Assembly: GCA_944739405.2 (NCBI GenBank)
Contig: OX123188.2
Span: 65,739,251 to 65,803,250 of the forward strand
Reading direction: 5' to 3'
Origin: Euclidia mi
Lineage: Eukaryota; Arthropoda; Insecta; Lepidoptera; Erebidae
Length of the DNA: 64,000 nt
Below the pieces are notes generated by a model, which saw only the letters and a list, made by a program, of their open reading frames with translations, had not been told where the DNA came from and did not search any database. The translations under genes and the position numbers were made by a program. Below are positions 21,836-34,320 of this stretch, piece after piece (the first letter of the stretch is position 1; every line of letters begins with the position of its first letter).

Positions 21836-23784
21836 GCACGATTTACTTTATCGTGGGTGCAGTATAGACAGTTTTGAAACTAGTATTTGAATACGTGAAT
21901 GCTGCAGATGATTCTAATTATTCAAACTAATCGAACGGATATATGTAAATAATTCTGACCTACCACACCACTTTAAGTGGTGATAATTTCGGTTATTAGG
22001 TTAGAATTGAAATCTTCTTAGTTTGCTTGAAACAATATAACCAAAAGTCTTTAATGTGTAAATACCAAAAAATTATATAATAATTTCTCTTTTGCGTAAA
22101 TATTTGAGATGTACCAAAAGTTAGGACTAATTCAAGGCCTCTCTCTACATTTGATACGTATTAATAATTAGACGCCGTTTCAAAGATTCTTTAAAACTTG
22201 CAATTAAATCATGTCCAGCTATTAACTTAATTCCTTTTTAATTTAACTTCTGATAAATTGTCTAAAGTCTGGCTAGATATATGGACAATGCATAATAGCT
22301 ACAAGAAAATCTGAAAAACAAAATCATGAAGGCAAAAAATATTAGTAGGTGAACATTGCTTAAATACAACGACTGATACTATTTCTAGAACTGATTATTT
22401 ATCTGGTAGGTAACTGTGATACGTTTAATTGCCTAAAACAATACACATTGTGACCAGTAGTTTTATGACTCGAAATAAAAGTACTGATAGCTAGAATAAT
22501 AATATGCTTATCGCAGTTAACGTTACAATAAAGCCTCTGTTCGCTGAATTTTTCCCATTTAGGTACTTATTTTGAAGGTTAAATGACGAAATGTCACTAT
22601 TTCACGCCTCAGAACAATGCAGGCCATGTCCTAAAACAAATGTTATAGCATCTCTTATAAGGAATAAAGAATGTTTTGGTCAAAATCCTTGCCACAGACT
22701 GATTACAAACGTCCTCATTAACTCCAGACACGTATTATCTCTTCTATGGATCGAATACGAATTGATTGTGTCACTGAAATGGTTTATTTTTTAAATTTTA
22801 TGCAGGTTGCTAAATTATTGCTTTTTGTTCTAGCATATTTAACTTTTATATGAATTCAAAACCAAAATTATAATTACATACTACTATTTATAATTAATTT
22901 TATATTTGCCTCGTCGTTTCAGCATATTATATAACTAGTTTTATGTGTACATTAACATGAGTATACATGACGAAAGTTAAAATTTGTATCGAAATACATA
23001 CTTATATGTAGGTATAGGACAGCCCATATACAGGGTTAATGCAGCATGAGTAATAAATTTCAGCTTGGGTGGGTAAATACTTTGAAAGGAACGACTGGGT
23101 ACAAATAATCAGTGGTGCAGATTCACAAATCGCAGCATCCGAGATTTTAAAACGGGCTTTTATTAAAGACAAAAAGCCTCGAATATCATTTTTATGTCAC
23201 CCGTAAAGATCTAGTTTAGAAAACATTCTACAGCAATGATCACACTGAGTGTAGTTTTACTACTTATATCTGAACTGCAAGACATTATAAACAAAATACA
23301 CAGGATTCGGCCGGCTTAATAATTTTCAATTTACAACATTTAAAATTGCTACACCAAGGTAAGCGTTCGAACAGAAATCTGCAGTTTCATTTCTTAACAG
23401 CAATTTCCGAAACACTGTTTACCTGTTTTAGACAACACCTGATCATACCTTTTCTGACAAGGTATGTTTATATCTATTATAAATGGATTTCAAAGTGCGA
23501 CCAAAGGCTATTCTGGTGTATCATTATTTAACTAGAACGTCAAATTCCAGATGTCTCAACGTGATAAAATGCTGATTATTACAAACAGGTAAACCGGCAA
23601 AAAAAGATTGCTACCACAGAAGTCGTTCGCGAAACTAATAAACACACTTTCGAACGAAAAGCTTGATATTAATTCTTATTGAAATGTGACGTAATCTAAA
23701 CATTATCGGCAAAGCGGAAACACTTTAACTAAATCTAGTGAATAACTGCAGGAAGTGTGTTCACGAATATGTACGTCATTAATG
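21836..23784. other. AT-rich spacer, no gene seen
   Basis: Only short frames without recognisable domains. Confidence 0.45.
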
Positions 23785-23786
23785 TA

Positions 23787-24729
23787 GGGGGAGTCCCCCG
23801 AGTACCGGACACTTAAGGTTTTTAAAGAAAAAAAGTATAAAATAATCATTTTTTATTAAGTCGCTAGTTATTTAAATACACATAGTAATATTAGGCATTG
23901 AATTAAATCAACATAAACATATAGCAATAACTACTTAAGCACTAAAAATTAACTTTTAATTGGACCTTGTTTTTGGTATGATTGAAATTTGGCACCTAGT
24001 ACCGGACAGGTTTAATTCGTACTCATCCGGAAACGTTTTCTTAAATCTTCACATGATATGTTTAAATACAGGCTTTTTACCTTCTTTCAATAATTTCAAT
24101 TTTCAAGCAAAGAGCTTTTCGGTACTTTAAAACGCTCGGAGGCTCCCATTATTGTCATATTATGCTTCATTACCTTGTCGATCGCCAATTTCAGATTTTC
24201 TGACTCCTGTGTCCTTTATTTTCTTCTCCTTTATGCTAAAAAACCTAAAAAATAAATAATAGCTATAATAATGTTATAAAGCATAAGTCAAGCACTCCAC
24301 CATACCATTTTATCGATATAAATTTGTCCGGTACTAGGGAATCTTTAAATGTCCGAACTTAGGAGTTAAGCGTACCGTAGTAAAATACCTATCATAATAA
24401 AATTTGTAATAATATCCCACATCAAAGTATAATAATTTTAAGTATACTCACCAATGAATAAATAGAAGACAGCACACGTAATATATTCCATCTAAAAAGT
24501 GATTTATGACACGAGTAATGTTACTCGATGCACTGGTTTGGCGCGCAAAATATGTAACGTGTGACCTGTACGCCGCGTAGAGCGAAACTGAGGCTCCCCG
24601 CGCCGTCGGCGAGTTACATCCGTCAAAGCCAATAAGTGCTCATACGAATCGTGGAACAGGAGCGCGAAATCGTGTTTGTACGTGTATTGTCCGGTACTAT
24701 GTGCTGTCCGGCGCTAGGGGGATTCCCCC
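23787..24729. mobile_element. Non-autonomous DNA transposon candidate, TA target
   Basis: The ends are inverted copies: GGGGGAGTCCCCCGAG at the left and, reverse-complemented, GGGGGAATCCCCCTAG at the right, each followed by a CCGGACA block. Each end is itself nearly palindromic. TA flanks both sides (23785-23786 and 24730-24731), the hallmark of Tc1/mariner-type integration. The motif ACCGGACA or its reverse complement recurs near 23803, 23999, 24327 and 24687, with a GCCGGACA variant near 24706. No transposase frame is present in the 943 bp. It would need an enzyme supplied elsewhere. Confidence 0.6.
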
Positions 24730-25054
24730 TAATAGTTTGGCAATCTGCAGTAGATATTTTCTCTCGTTAGCGGTTCATAATTGTGGTTCAGAGATCATCG
24801 GGCATTTGTGCTTGGAACAAATGAAGCACAACACTACATTACGCAATGTTGGTAATAGTAAACCTGCGCATGAGCTGATTCGCCTTTCTATGGGTTTTTA
24901 TATGAAGCCTTATAAACACACGCAGACAACAAAAAGTAAGGTCCCACAATCATGCCGTAACAAATAAATGTACACGCAGCTCATAAGTACAATTTTATTT
25001 GTCTGCTCTTTTTTTCCTAGGAAGTTGTTATGAATTCCTTACTCGTATACCTAG

Positions 25055-25380
25055 TAAAATACATCATCATCATCAGCCCTGTATATGAACTGACCCACTG
25101 CTGGGCACGGGCCTCTTCTCACTATGAGAAGGGTAAGGCCATAGTCCATCACGCTGGCCTAGTGCAGGTTGGCAGACTTCACATGTCTTTCGAGAACATT
25201 ATGGAGAACTCTCAGACATGCAGGTTTCCTCACGATGTTTTCCTTCACCGTATAGCAAGCGATAATTAACAATTTAATACGCACATAACTCCGAATAGTC
25301 ATTGGTGCGCGCCGTGGATTCGAACCCGGACCCTCTGCGTAGCAGTCTGTCGGTCTTTCCTCTAGGCTATCGCTGCTCTA
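25055..25380 (-). repeat. tRNA-derived SINE, family A1, full copy
   Basis: Read on the reverse strand from 25380, there is a head with A box (TAGCCTAGAGG) and B box (GGTTCGAATCC). The shared CACCAATGAC central block follows, then a body with GTGAGGAAACCTGCATGTC, GAGGCCCGTGCCCAGCAGTG and a GATGAT tail near 25060. The head and centre match family A2, but the 3' body differs. The tail matches LINE ends at 55860-55960 and 62955-63045. Confidence 0.8.
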
Positions 25381-26382
25381 TCTACCCTTTATAAAGTAAA
25401 ATACATTACACCCTTTATAAAGCTCAAATGTCAAATTTGTTTTTTCCTGCATCAGTATTTTGTTCGCATAATTGCGTTTGAAACACTTTTTCCTTTTTTA
25501 ACCTGAAATGAAATCGTGACTGACTTAATATATTTCTAGTCAATTTACTTTTAATAATTACAACTCGTGTAGGTCAATCGGTATCTGTGTATCCGTGGTC
25601 TGTAACAGTTATAAGTATGTATATGTCACTATGCACAATATTCAACGAATTGTACCTACCTCACTTTTCCTGAATTGCAGACTATGACAATAAATTAAAT
25701 TATATCTTTATTTCCTTTGTGTTTATATTATTTCCGTTGTGTGCATTTCCAGGCAGCAATTACCAACACTCATGTCTCAGTGGCTGCCATCGGCTAGATA
25801 CGAAAAGCCAAAAGTAGCCTTCTATTGGAGTTGCCTATATCTAGCAGCGGACTACGGCAAGTTGATCATGATTCTTGACTGATCGACTACTAATTTTGAC
25901 TAATTTTTCGTTTTGAAGCGTACGTTAAAACAGCTTAGTTAAAAATATAACCTAATCTTAAACCAAAACTGACCGCGTCTTAACCGTTAGATACAAAGTT
26001 ATGTCATCACGGTTACGGGGTGTTTCGCACCCCAGATTTAAATTAAGAAATAAAACGTGACATACTTTAATAAATCAGCCATTTGTTAAATAAATGTCTC
26101 AACTTATGTAAATATTAACTAACTATTAAACAATTTAACTGTATATTAACTAACTATTAAAGTTTTGAAATTTAGAACATAAGTAAAAGTCAGATTTTAT
26201 CGTTAGTTTGGTTTTTAGACAAATGTGACACAATATAATGTAATATATGAAGACGATTAATCGATCCGAGAAGAAGATTACTGTTTCAACTTCAAACTTA
26301 TTTTTAAATTCGTATTTATTTGAAAGATATAATTCAGTGTTAAAATTATATTAACATATGTATTTATCAAAATGTTTATCAA
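25381..26382. other. AT-rich spacer, no gene seen
   Basis: A TTAACTAACTATTAAA block is duplicated near 26115-26165. Nothing else supported. Confidence 0.4.
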
Positions 26383-26586
26383 TCTGTATATATAAAATTC
26401 TTATGTTACTGACTGCCTGACAGACAAACTGCAGCCAAAACTATTAAGCGCGTGAAGATGAAATTTGGCATATATTTTTCTTGGGGACGCCGGACAGTAA
26501 GAAGAGATTTTCTGAAATTCTCACGGGATCGAGCAGAAACAGTTAAATTAAAAAAAACATGTTTGAACGTAGCTCTAGCATCCTTT
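26383..26586 (+). mobile_element. Helitron-like short element, diverged copy
   Basis: It begins A|TC with TCTGTATATATAAAATTC, then GTTACTGACTGCC, GACAGACAAACTGCAGCC and AAACTATTAAGCGC. The same order occurs in the 207 bp copy at 35552-35758. The 3' end is degenerate and no clean CTAG-T boundary is seen. Confidence 0.5.
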
Positions 26587-26610
26587 TGTCATCAATATAC
26601 TGTATTTGAA

Positions 26611-26627
26611 ATTTCATCCATGATCTT
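26611..26627. repeat. Possible target duplication of the Penelope-like composite, left
   Basis: ATTTCATCCATGATCTT resembles 29890-29906 (ATTTCATCTATGATATT) with two mismatches, in direct orientation. Confidence 0.4.
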
Positions 26628-26790
26628 AATTTAAATTGTCTTTCGGGATATATACCACGTACCTTTGTTTGGAGTAACCGATATTTCGGCACTGTTGCAA
26701 GCGCCATGTTCACGGATGTACTGATGGTATTGCGGGTGGATGAATGTTACGAGCAAGTATAGCGGTCTACCCACTTTCTTATTCGTTTTT
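26628..26790 (-). mobile_element. Penelope-like element, 3' end, reverse copy
   Basis: It is the reverse complement of 29694-29855 with only a few differences over about 160 bp, including the terminal AATTTAAATTGTC block. It therefore represents the 3' terminus of a second, oppositely oriented copy. It stops at 26790 exactly where the GGGTTCCG-type repeat begins. Confidence 0.75.
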
Positions 26791-27675
26791 AGGGTTCCGT
26801 ACCTCGAAAGGAAAAAACGGAACCCTTATAGGATCACTTTGTTGTCCGTCCGTCTGTCAAGACCCTTTTTCTCAGGAATGCGTGGAGGTATCAAACTGAA
26901 ATTTATACTTAATACTCAAATCTACGGTTCCATAGTGCTGTAAAAAAATCAAACTTCTAATCCAACGCAATCAAAAGATACAGCTGTATATGCTGCAAAT
27001 TGCAGCATATTTTCAAACTCGCATTGGAATCAAAACCTACAGGGTACTTCCCGTGAACTCAGAATCTTGAAATTTGGTACAAAGCAACGTCTTATATCAC
27101 TTATAAAGGAAAAATTGCGAAAACCGTAATTTTTTTGTTACAGCATATAAAAAAATATTTTTAATAAATTTAAAGTTACTACCCCTTTGTCTTGATCGCG
27201 TGGAGGTATTAAATTGTAATTGATATCAAATACTCAGGTGTATAACACCGTAAAGCTGCAACAAAATCAAGCTTCTATGTCAACGCAATCAAAAGAAAGA
27301 GCAATATAAGCATATTTTCAAACTCGCGCCTACTCGCAAGTGAATCAAAACCTACAGGGTATTTTCCGTGAGCTCAGAATCTTGAAATTTGGTACGAAGC
27401 AACGCCTTATAGCACATATAAAGGAAAAATTGCGAAAACCATAAATTTTCAGTTACATCATATAAGAAAAATATTTTTCATAAATTTAAAGTTACTACCC
27501 CTTTCTCTTGAACGCGTGGAGGTATTAAATTGAAATTCATATCAAATACTCAAGTATATAACACCGTTAGGCTGCAACAAAATCAAACTTCTATGTCAAC
27601 GCAATCAAAAGAAAGAGCAATATAAGCATATTTTCAAACTCACGACTACTCGCAAGGGAATCAAAACCTACAGGG
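26791..27675 (+). repeat. GGGTTCCG-type repeat with 315 bp tandem units
   Basis: It opens with a hairpin (AGGGTTCCGT at 26791-26800 pairs with ACGGAACCCT at 26817-26826). Units of about 315 bp follow (GAATCTTGAAATTTGG at 27062 and again at 27377). The same family lies in the opposite orientation at 55441-57797. It fills the gap between two parts of the reverse Penelope-like copy, so it may have inserted there with loss of the C-terminal coding part. Confidence 0.7.
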
Positions 27676-27683
27676 CCACACAA

Positions 27684-28689
27684 ATCTCGTTGTCGTCATA
27701 ACGTCAAGGAACGCCATTCTTCTATCCCTTTCCATTTCATACGTAAAATCCATTTTACTGTGGATGCTATTTAAATGTGCCAGGTACTGTTGAACAGTTG
27801 CTTAATCGCCTTCCATAACACAGAAAATATCGTCCACATACCGTTTCCAAATTTTTATACTTAATGGGGCAGTAGCAATGGCTTGGTTTTCAAAATGTTC
27901 CATCCATAGGTTGGCTACCACTGGAGCTACCGAGGTACCCATCGCTACGCCATCAATTTGTAGGCAGTACTCACCTCTATATAGAAAGTAATTTGTGGTC
28001 AGGCAATGATGCACCAGGTCGGCATATACCACAGCAATATGGTCCTCGCTGATCCTACGTCGAATTACCACCATGCAGTCTGCTATCGGCACGTTCGTGA
28101 AAAGCGATTCTACATCAAAACTAACCATCACTTCTTTTTCACTTACGTTACTCTGACGTAGGATCTTAATAAAATGTCGGGAGTCTTTTACATACGATTT
28201 TGTTCTACCCCCCAATGGCCGCAGGGCTTTAGCTACGTGTTTAGCTAGTTCGTAAGTAGGTGAATCAACTTGACTGACGATTGGTCGCAAAGGAACGTTG
28301 TTCTTGTGAATCTTTGGCAAGCCATACAGTTTAGGGTCTTAGTAAATGGGATACCGTATCTTCACCGATCGCGTGCTGACACTCCTTGATCAGCCTCTGG
28401 GTATTACGGTTCAATCGAGCGGTCGGGTTATAATTTACCTTTTTGTAGGTGTTGACGTCACTTAATAAATGACGCATTTTTTCGTCATATTCGCTAACGT
28501 TCATAACTACCGTCGCGTTCCCTTTGTCAACTTTCAGGACAAGTACGCTCTCATCTTCACGGAGTTCACGTAATGCGACACGTTCGGCGACGTTCGTGTT
28601 AGGCTGAGGAAGCTTGGCTCGACGTAAACAAACAGCGACGTCTTGTCGCAAAACTTCGGCCTCTTCGGAAGGTATTTTATTTCGTCGGA
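27684..28689 (-). pseudogene. Penelope-like reverse transcriptase, N-terminal and RT part, inverted copy
   Basis: Read from 28689 leftward: an N-terminal stretch, then VLKVDKGNATVVMN, a single-base shift near 28330, LPKIHKNNVPLRPIVSQVDS, FDVESLFTNVP, DGVAMGTSVAPVVANLWM and the catalytic KRYVDDIFCV. These are the signature motifs of Penelope-type RT, related to telomerase RT. A TAA stop follows EGD at 27802, after which the frame stays open to FLDV and then ends abruptly at the tandem repeat near 27680. The GIY-YIG part is missing from this half. The last 155 bp are a reverse-complement duplicate of 28690-28845. Confidence 0.85.
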
Positions 28690-29586
28690 TGGAAACGGTA
28701 TGTGGACGATATTTTCTGTGTTATGGAAGGCGATGAAGCAACTGTTCAACAGTACTTGGCACATTTAAATAGCATCCACAGTAAAATGGATTTTACGTAT
28801 GAAATGGAAAGGGATAGAAGAATGGTGTTCCTTGACGTTATGATCGCCGTACGAGGTGACGGTTCCCTGAGCCACTCCGTATACAGAAAACCAACGCACA
28901 CAGATCGCTATCTACACGCCGACTCACATCATCACCCACGTCAACTGGATTCCGTTATAACGTCGCTTACCGACCGGGCATACAGTTTGTGTGACGAGGA
29001 ACATTTGAATAAGGACCTTTCACATATATGCGACGTTCTACACAAGAACGGGTACAGTAGGCGAATTAGACCACCCAGACATACTCAAAAACACCTGGAC
29101 TTCAAGGTTGAACGACACCCAGCGTACTTACCGTACGTCAAAGGAGTGACAGATAAGGTCGCCAATATCCTTAAGAAGGTTTCAGTTAAAACTATCTTCA
29201 CTCCTTTTAAGAAACTGTCGCAATATATAAGAACGCCGAAAGACAGTCTTCCCTTAGAAAAGCCAGGTGTATACAAAATTGACTGCAGCTGTGGGAGTTC
29301 CTATATAGGACAAACTAAACGCAACATCTCTTGCCGAATAAAGGAACACATTAGAGCAGTCAAAAACAATGAACCACACAAGTCGGCCATAGCTCAACAC
29401 CTCTTAGACTCGGGTACCGACCACTGGATTGAGTTACATAACCCTCAGGTGCTTTCGACAGAACACCACTACATACCTCGGATGGTTAGGGAGGCTATTG
29501 AAATTAAAAAGTTCAAGAATTTCAATAGAGAGGATGGGTTTCAACTGTCGAGTACCTGGCATCCAGCCAGTGGTACGTCTATGTAA
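28690..29586 (+). pseudogene. Penelope-like element, RT end and GIY-YIG endonuclease, forward copy
   Basis: The frame enters at W-K-R-Y-V-D-D (28690) with no N-terminal half. It runs open through the RT thumb (FLDVMIAVRG, SVYRKPTHTDRYLH) to a GIY-YIG endonuclease: GVYKIDCSCGSSYIGQTKR near residues 190-210, with the downstream R and H residues of the family (KEHIRAVK), ending at 29586. The paired cysteines before SYIG fit the zinc-binding linker known in Penelope-like proteins. This half is uninterrupted. It lacks the RT fingers and palm start, so it cannot act alone. Confidence 0.85.
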
Positions 29587-29855
29587 AACCCGCGAAAAGA
29601 ACAAAATCAAACCACGAGCTGACGTAGTGAGTGTTGTATGTCTTGATCGGGTACAGTGCGATAGTGATAACAGTGCTAGTGGTGTTGAACGCAAAAAACG
29701 AGTAAGAAAGCGGGTAGATCGCTATACTTGCTCGTAACATCATCCACCCGCAATACCATCAGTACATCCATGAACATGGCGCTTGCAACAGTGCCGAAAT
29801 ATCGGTTACTCCAAACAAAGGTACGTGGTATATATCCCGAAAGACAATTTAAATT
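29587..29855 (+). mobile_element. Penelope-like element, 3' untranslated end, forward copy
   Basis: The last 160 bp (29694-29855) are repeated in reverse complement at 26628-26790. Together with the inverted halves this makes the whole 26.6-29.9 kb segment a large broken palindrome. Confidence 0.75.
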
Positions 29856-29889
29856 AAGTTTAAATGACCACGAAAGTTTAAATTCCTAT

Positions 29890-29906
29890 ATTTCATCTAT
29901 GATATT
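29890..29906. repeat. Possible target duplication of the Penelope-like composite, right
   Basis: See 26611-26627. It lies 34 bp outside the forward 3' end, so the assignment is tentative. Confidence 0.35.
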
Positions 29907-32900
29907 TTTGAACCTGGCCTACGAAATGACGTAAAACCACGCTTGGTTATTCCGTACATAATTAATTTTGTTGTCTTCTTAAAATAATCGGCTGCCCGAT
30001 CAAAAGCGGGCACCATACATGAACAAAATAAATTTTCGTAAGCTATTTTTTACTATTGATGATAATGATATTTATATTTATTCGGAAAAGGACTTCCTGT
30101 TGCATGACTCTGTTAGGTTCGCCATAGTACTTACGTCCCCTATTAGCTAAGACTTGGCGGATGTTCAACCATTTTCAAGTACACAAAAGTCACTTGAAAC
30201 TTCTAAACGCATCTTACGATATACTCTCGACTACAAATGTTTGCAATTTCATAAACATCTAATAGGAATTCAAGATGAGCATCTTGTTGTTCCAGTCTTT
30301 TGATCTACAAACATTTCAAAATTGGCAGTAAGATAGTATTATGTATAAGTTAACGGCCCTACGATTCTCGCAACATTACGGTCATACATTCAGCTTTATA
30401 TTAGCAAATCCAATAATATTAAAACCATGTTACACCATCGCATGTAAAGAGATACCTTCGTAAGTAGTGCTGCAACAGTAGCATACATTACAAAGATCAC
30501 AGTAACCCAATTCCTCTATTAATAGTAGACAAGCCTCCTCAATAAGCATGTAGCGAAGGGAGAAAGGAAAATGTGTGAGTAAAGCTAAGAAGTAATTGTC
30601 AGGCTATGTTTGCTTTCATTTCCAGGTCAATCAGATAAGGCTATCATAGATGAATTATACGTGTGTGTGTTTACAAAACAATAACAACCTTTATTGTTGC
30701 TGTTTGAAATTGGTGTTTTTTTTATCTCAATACTGTATCGTATTCATTCTAGCTTCTTCTTTTGTGAATATGTAGGTAAGAAGTAGTTGTATAGCGACTG
30801 TTAAATTTCTTTTAACATTTCTTTAAACCTTGAACGGTTCGTACCCTTCTGAGTATTTTTTTACAATATAAGCAGTCCCAAACGCGGTGTGCAAAATAAT
30901 AACTGTGTCAAAACTAGGGAGCGGTTTAATTTTTAAAGCGTGTTACATAGTAAGCTCTATCTAAGCCCATTGTTTTTAGATTCTAACCCAACGATGACAA
31001 TCGACATTGCTGGCCAAATGACGCAAGCAATTTCAAACTCACTACTCCACGAAATACTTCAGCTAGAAGTTATTACTATCAAGTAGCTAATTATCCAACA
31101 ACAAAAATAACCGTTTGAAGCAAAAGGGTCACCAGTTTTGTAACAGAACAGATGCATCCAAGGTAGTGTTGCACCATTACAGCTAGGGCAGCACTCACCA
31201 ACGATTCGGATGCGCCCGCGCCGTGTCGAAACCTGTGTGCAAAATCGTGACTTATTACTCAAACAGTGTTCCAATAATTGCCATGAAAACAGCACGTTTT
31301 AATTATAACTTCTTGCTTGTTATTAAATGTTCGTACTATGTTTTATTACTAATTATACTTGCTCAATTCAGCCCACCGCAATTCACACAAGACTCTTAAT
31401 CAAAACATATACGATAGGATGACCAACAAATAAGAAACTGTGAGGTGAATATACTTGTATTGTTTATTAAATAAAATAAGGGTTGTAGGTTACGTTGAGC
31501 ACAGCTTGGCAGAAAATTTTAGCAGCTATTGTTAAAAACTTGGGTTAAATATTTTATAGTGCAAAATGTGTTCTATGACGTTAATGCGGAGTAGCGATCG
31601 CAATTAAGGTGGAACAAACAATTACATGCAAATTTAACCAATTTTATACCATAATTAACGACATAATTTAAGTATAATTTAACAAAATTAAGAGGGTGAG
31701 ATGGGTGACCATAATTTCAGAGCGCTACCGTGCTTTGAGGAGTGCGTTATATGCTAATCCAATAAAGGCCTACAGACTTATTATTGTATTACAAAATAAA
31801 TATAGGCAGAGAAACGCCGAGCTAGCTCTCTTCAAAGCTCGCTGAGTGACCCTGAACTGGTAGACTAGGCGCATCATCAGCGTCTACGTTTCTATCAAAA
31901 GGAATTAAATATAATGTACTTAGGTACTTCGTAAGCAAATGTAACGTTTGTAATATATTTAAGTATTTAGTTATATTTCTAGTAAGGAGATATTCTTGGC
32001 TCAGAAACATAACCAACCACTCCCGAAATGGACCGACATTAACTCCGTCGAACCACTGTTCCTGTTACTGTTGACAGAACGGAGAAAACAAATTGAAGGG
32101 GCATCTGTAAACATAATAATATGTTCTTCTAAAAGGTATGTATCTAATATATAGTACGTAGCCTAGACCACATAGTATTTTTTACAGTCGTAGTAGTAAT
32201 AGGATCTTTTTGTATGCACTTTTATTAATCAGGATGTCATCACATGTTAGTCACTTTTTATAGACCTGTAATAGGATATTTTTTACTCCCGTTCTAAGTT
32301 TTTCTCATATACAGTATAGTTGTTACCTTTTTGTATGTTATAATAAGATTTCTTGTGTGATTTTGATCTTGAGTTTGTTGTGCTGAGCTCTTACCCCTGG
32401 TGTGCTGATTCATTTGTTGAATTCGTTGTACGTAATCAATATTTGTTAAGTCATCTTTAATAAGAATTGGGCATATAACTGCTACTTGGGTTTGCCTTCT
32501 CAAAAAAACTTAGGTTATTTCTTAAGTTGAACAAAATATACACTTTTTCTAAATAATACTACAAATACCCTGATAATATGCAATTTAATTTTGAAGGTTT
32601 CTACGCTCTTCCACAATTAATAAAAATACGCGATCTAATGACCTAAATTTAACAATGATATTAGAAAAGTCGTAGATACGTTACCTACGTAGTAATCAAT
32701 CCGTCGAAACGGTACACTAACGCACACATCGATAACTCCATATTTTATTTTAATTTCGGTTGACAAGATGTGTCAGTTTCACTATGACGGCGGCTCACGA
32801 CGTCACACACACATTTATGTCAGACATGCCAACTGGCTTATGTTTAGCGTCCTGCTTTTGGTACGCCTATAACGTATCTACTTCTTTTTACTTGTAACAT

Positions 32901-34298
32901 CCTTGAAATTTAAGATCAAATTTAGGTAATTCCTAATAATATATAAGACGACATTCAGACACAGCAGAACTTTGCACATAACCAACAAATAAATTTTATC
33001 TTTATTGTATAATCGAACGAATGTGAAAAACTTAGAACGGGAATTTAAAAAAAAAGAAAGAACGATTTCGAAGAAAGTTTTTCTGTAATAGGATATTTTA
33101 AACGTTTATAGAAAAATACCTAACTGTGAAGACGTCCTGATAATTTAAATACATACAGTAACATCCTATGACATAACATACTAATATGACTTTAAAAAAA
33201 TAACTAAGTAGTCTATAATAGCGTTTTACAGTCAAACTACAAAAATAGGTTTACTGTTTACGGATGGTATATATCTAACTAAATACATACAAAAGGTATA
33301 TATTATTAAAAACTACATATAATATGTTTATTAATAGCTACTATGCTTAGTTTGTATTGTATAACATACATATTTACAAAATTATACAATAAAAGCACGT
33401 TTTTGCACGACCAGTTTCAGTACCCCGGTCTTCGTGGTTCGCTGTGCTTTTACCACGGGAACACCAAACAGTATCTTTACTGTAACACTTCCAGCTACAA
33501 TTCAAGAATACGAAATAATTATCTTAAAGAGAACTTAAAACTGTATTAATATTTCTTCCACTAGAAAGTAATGCTTAATAATGACCTTGAACTAATCCCT
33601 TACAAATTACTTAACATCGGCAATGAATATAACATCGCCAATTGATTGATCTTACTTATCGAATAGATCAAATCATAGCATCGTTACTACTCTGAACATC
33701 AATTATACAAAGATAAAAACAAAATCAGGCGCCTTGTCTATAGAATTTCATCTCTCAATCAATACACTGAACAATAAGTAACGCTGATAGCTAATGCAAT
33801 TAAAAGTATAGATTACATACTTCGAATGATTCTTAGCAAATAATTCTTATATAGTAGTTCGTTTACATTTGGACAACATTGACCGAATTGAAAATAATAA
33901 TCTGTAAATATAGATAAACTGTGACATTGCCATAGAATTTCTATCTGAGAAGGAAAATTCAGAACAATATGGCGGCCAAAACCCTTTTGTGTTAATGACA
34001 TATTTATGTCTGCAATTTGGTTGTTGACAACACCTATACAAGTCAAAATCCTATTCTAGACGAAACCGGCTGTTCATGGCTAAATAACTTCTTGAGAAGA
34101 AAAGCCGAAACAAACTCAGAGTCATTGCTTTTTTTTTGTCATTTCACTATCTTTCATCTCTTCGTTTATATTACTTTGATGTCCCGACATATTGGGTTTA
34201 AATGCGAGTACAATGCAGGGTATCATCTTGATTTATCTGCCTATAACTGACTCAGCCCGCTGATGGCCCGCGTTCAACAGCCATCGTACGTTTATTAC
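29907..34298. other. Longest plain stretch, no gene seen
   Basis: This AT-rich DNA holds no domain-bearing frame, SINE box or long inverted repeat that I could find. A TATATAAG string at 32940 follows a GC-richer patch (32780-32830), but no open frame follows. It could be intergenic or intronic. Confidence 0.45.
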
Positions 34299-34318
34299 GC
34301 CAGATGATAGGTCAAAAT
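34299..34318. repeat. Target-site duplication of the R1-clade element, left
   Basis: GCCAGATGATAGGTCAAAAT matches 39125-39145 apart from one substitution and one inserted base. Confidence 0.7.
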
Positions 34319-34320
34319 GA

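Noticed and set aside
28534..28764. 76-codon reverse frame across the Penelope junction
   Set aside because: Shadow frame running across two inverted halves; the real frame is the one carrying RT motifs.
32939..32985. TATATAAG followed by a CAG-rich initiator-like string
   Set aside because: Spacing is not convincing and no open frame or splice pattern follows.
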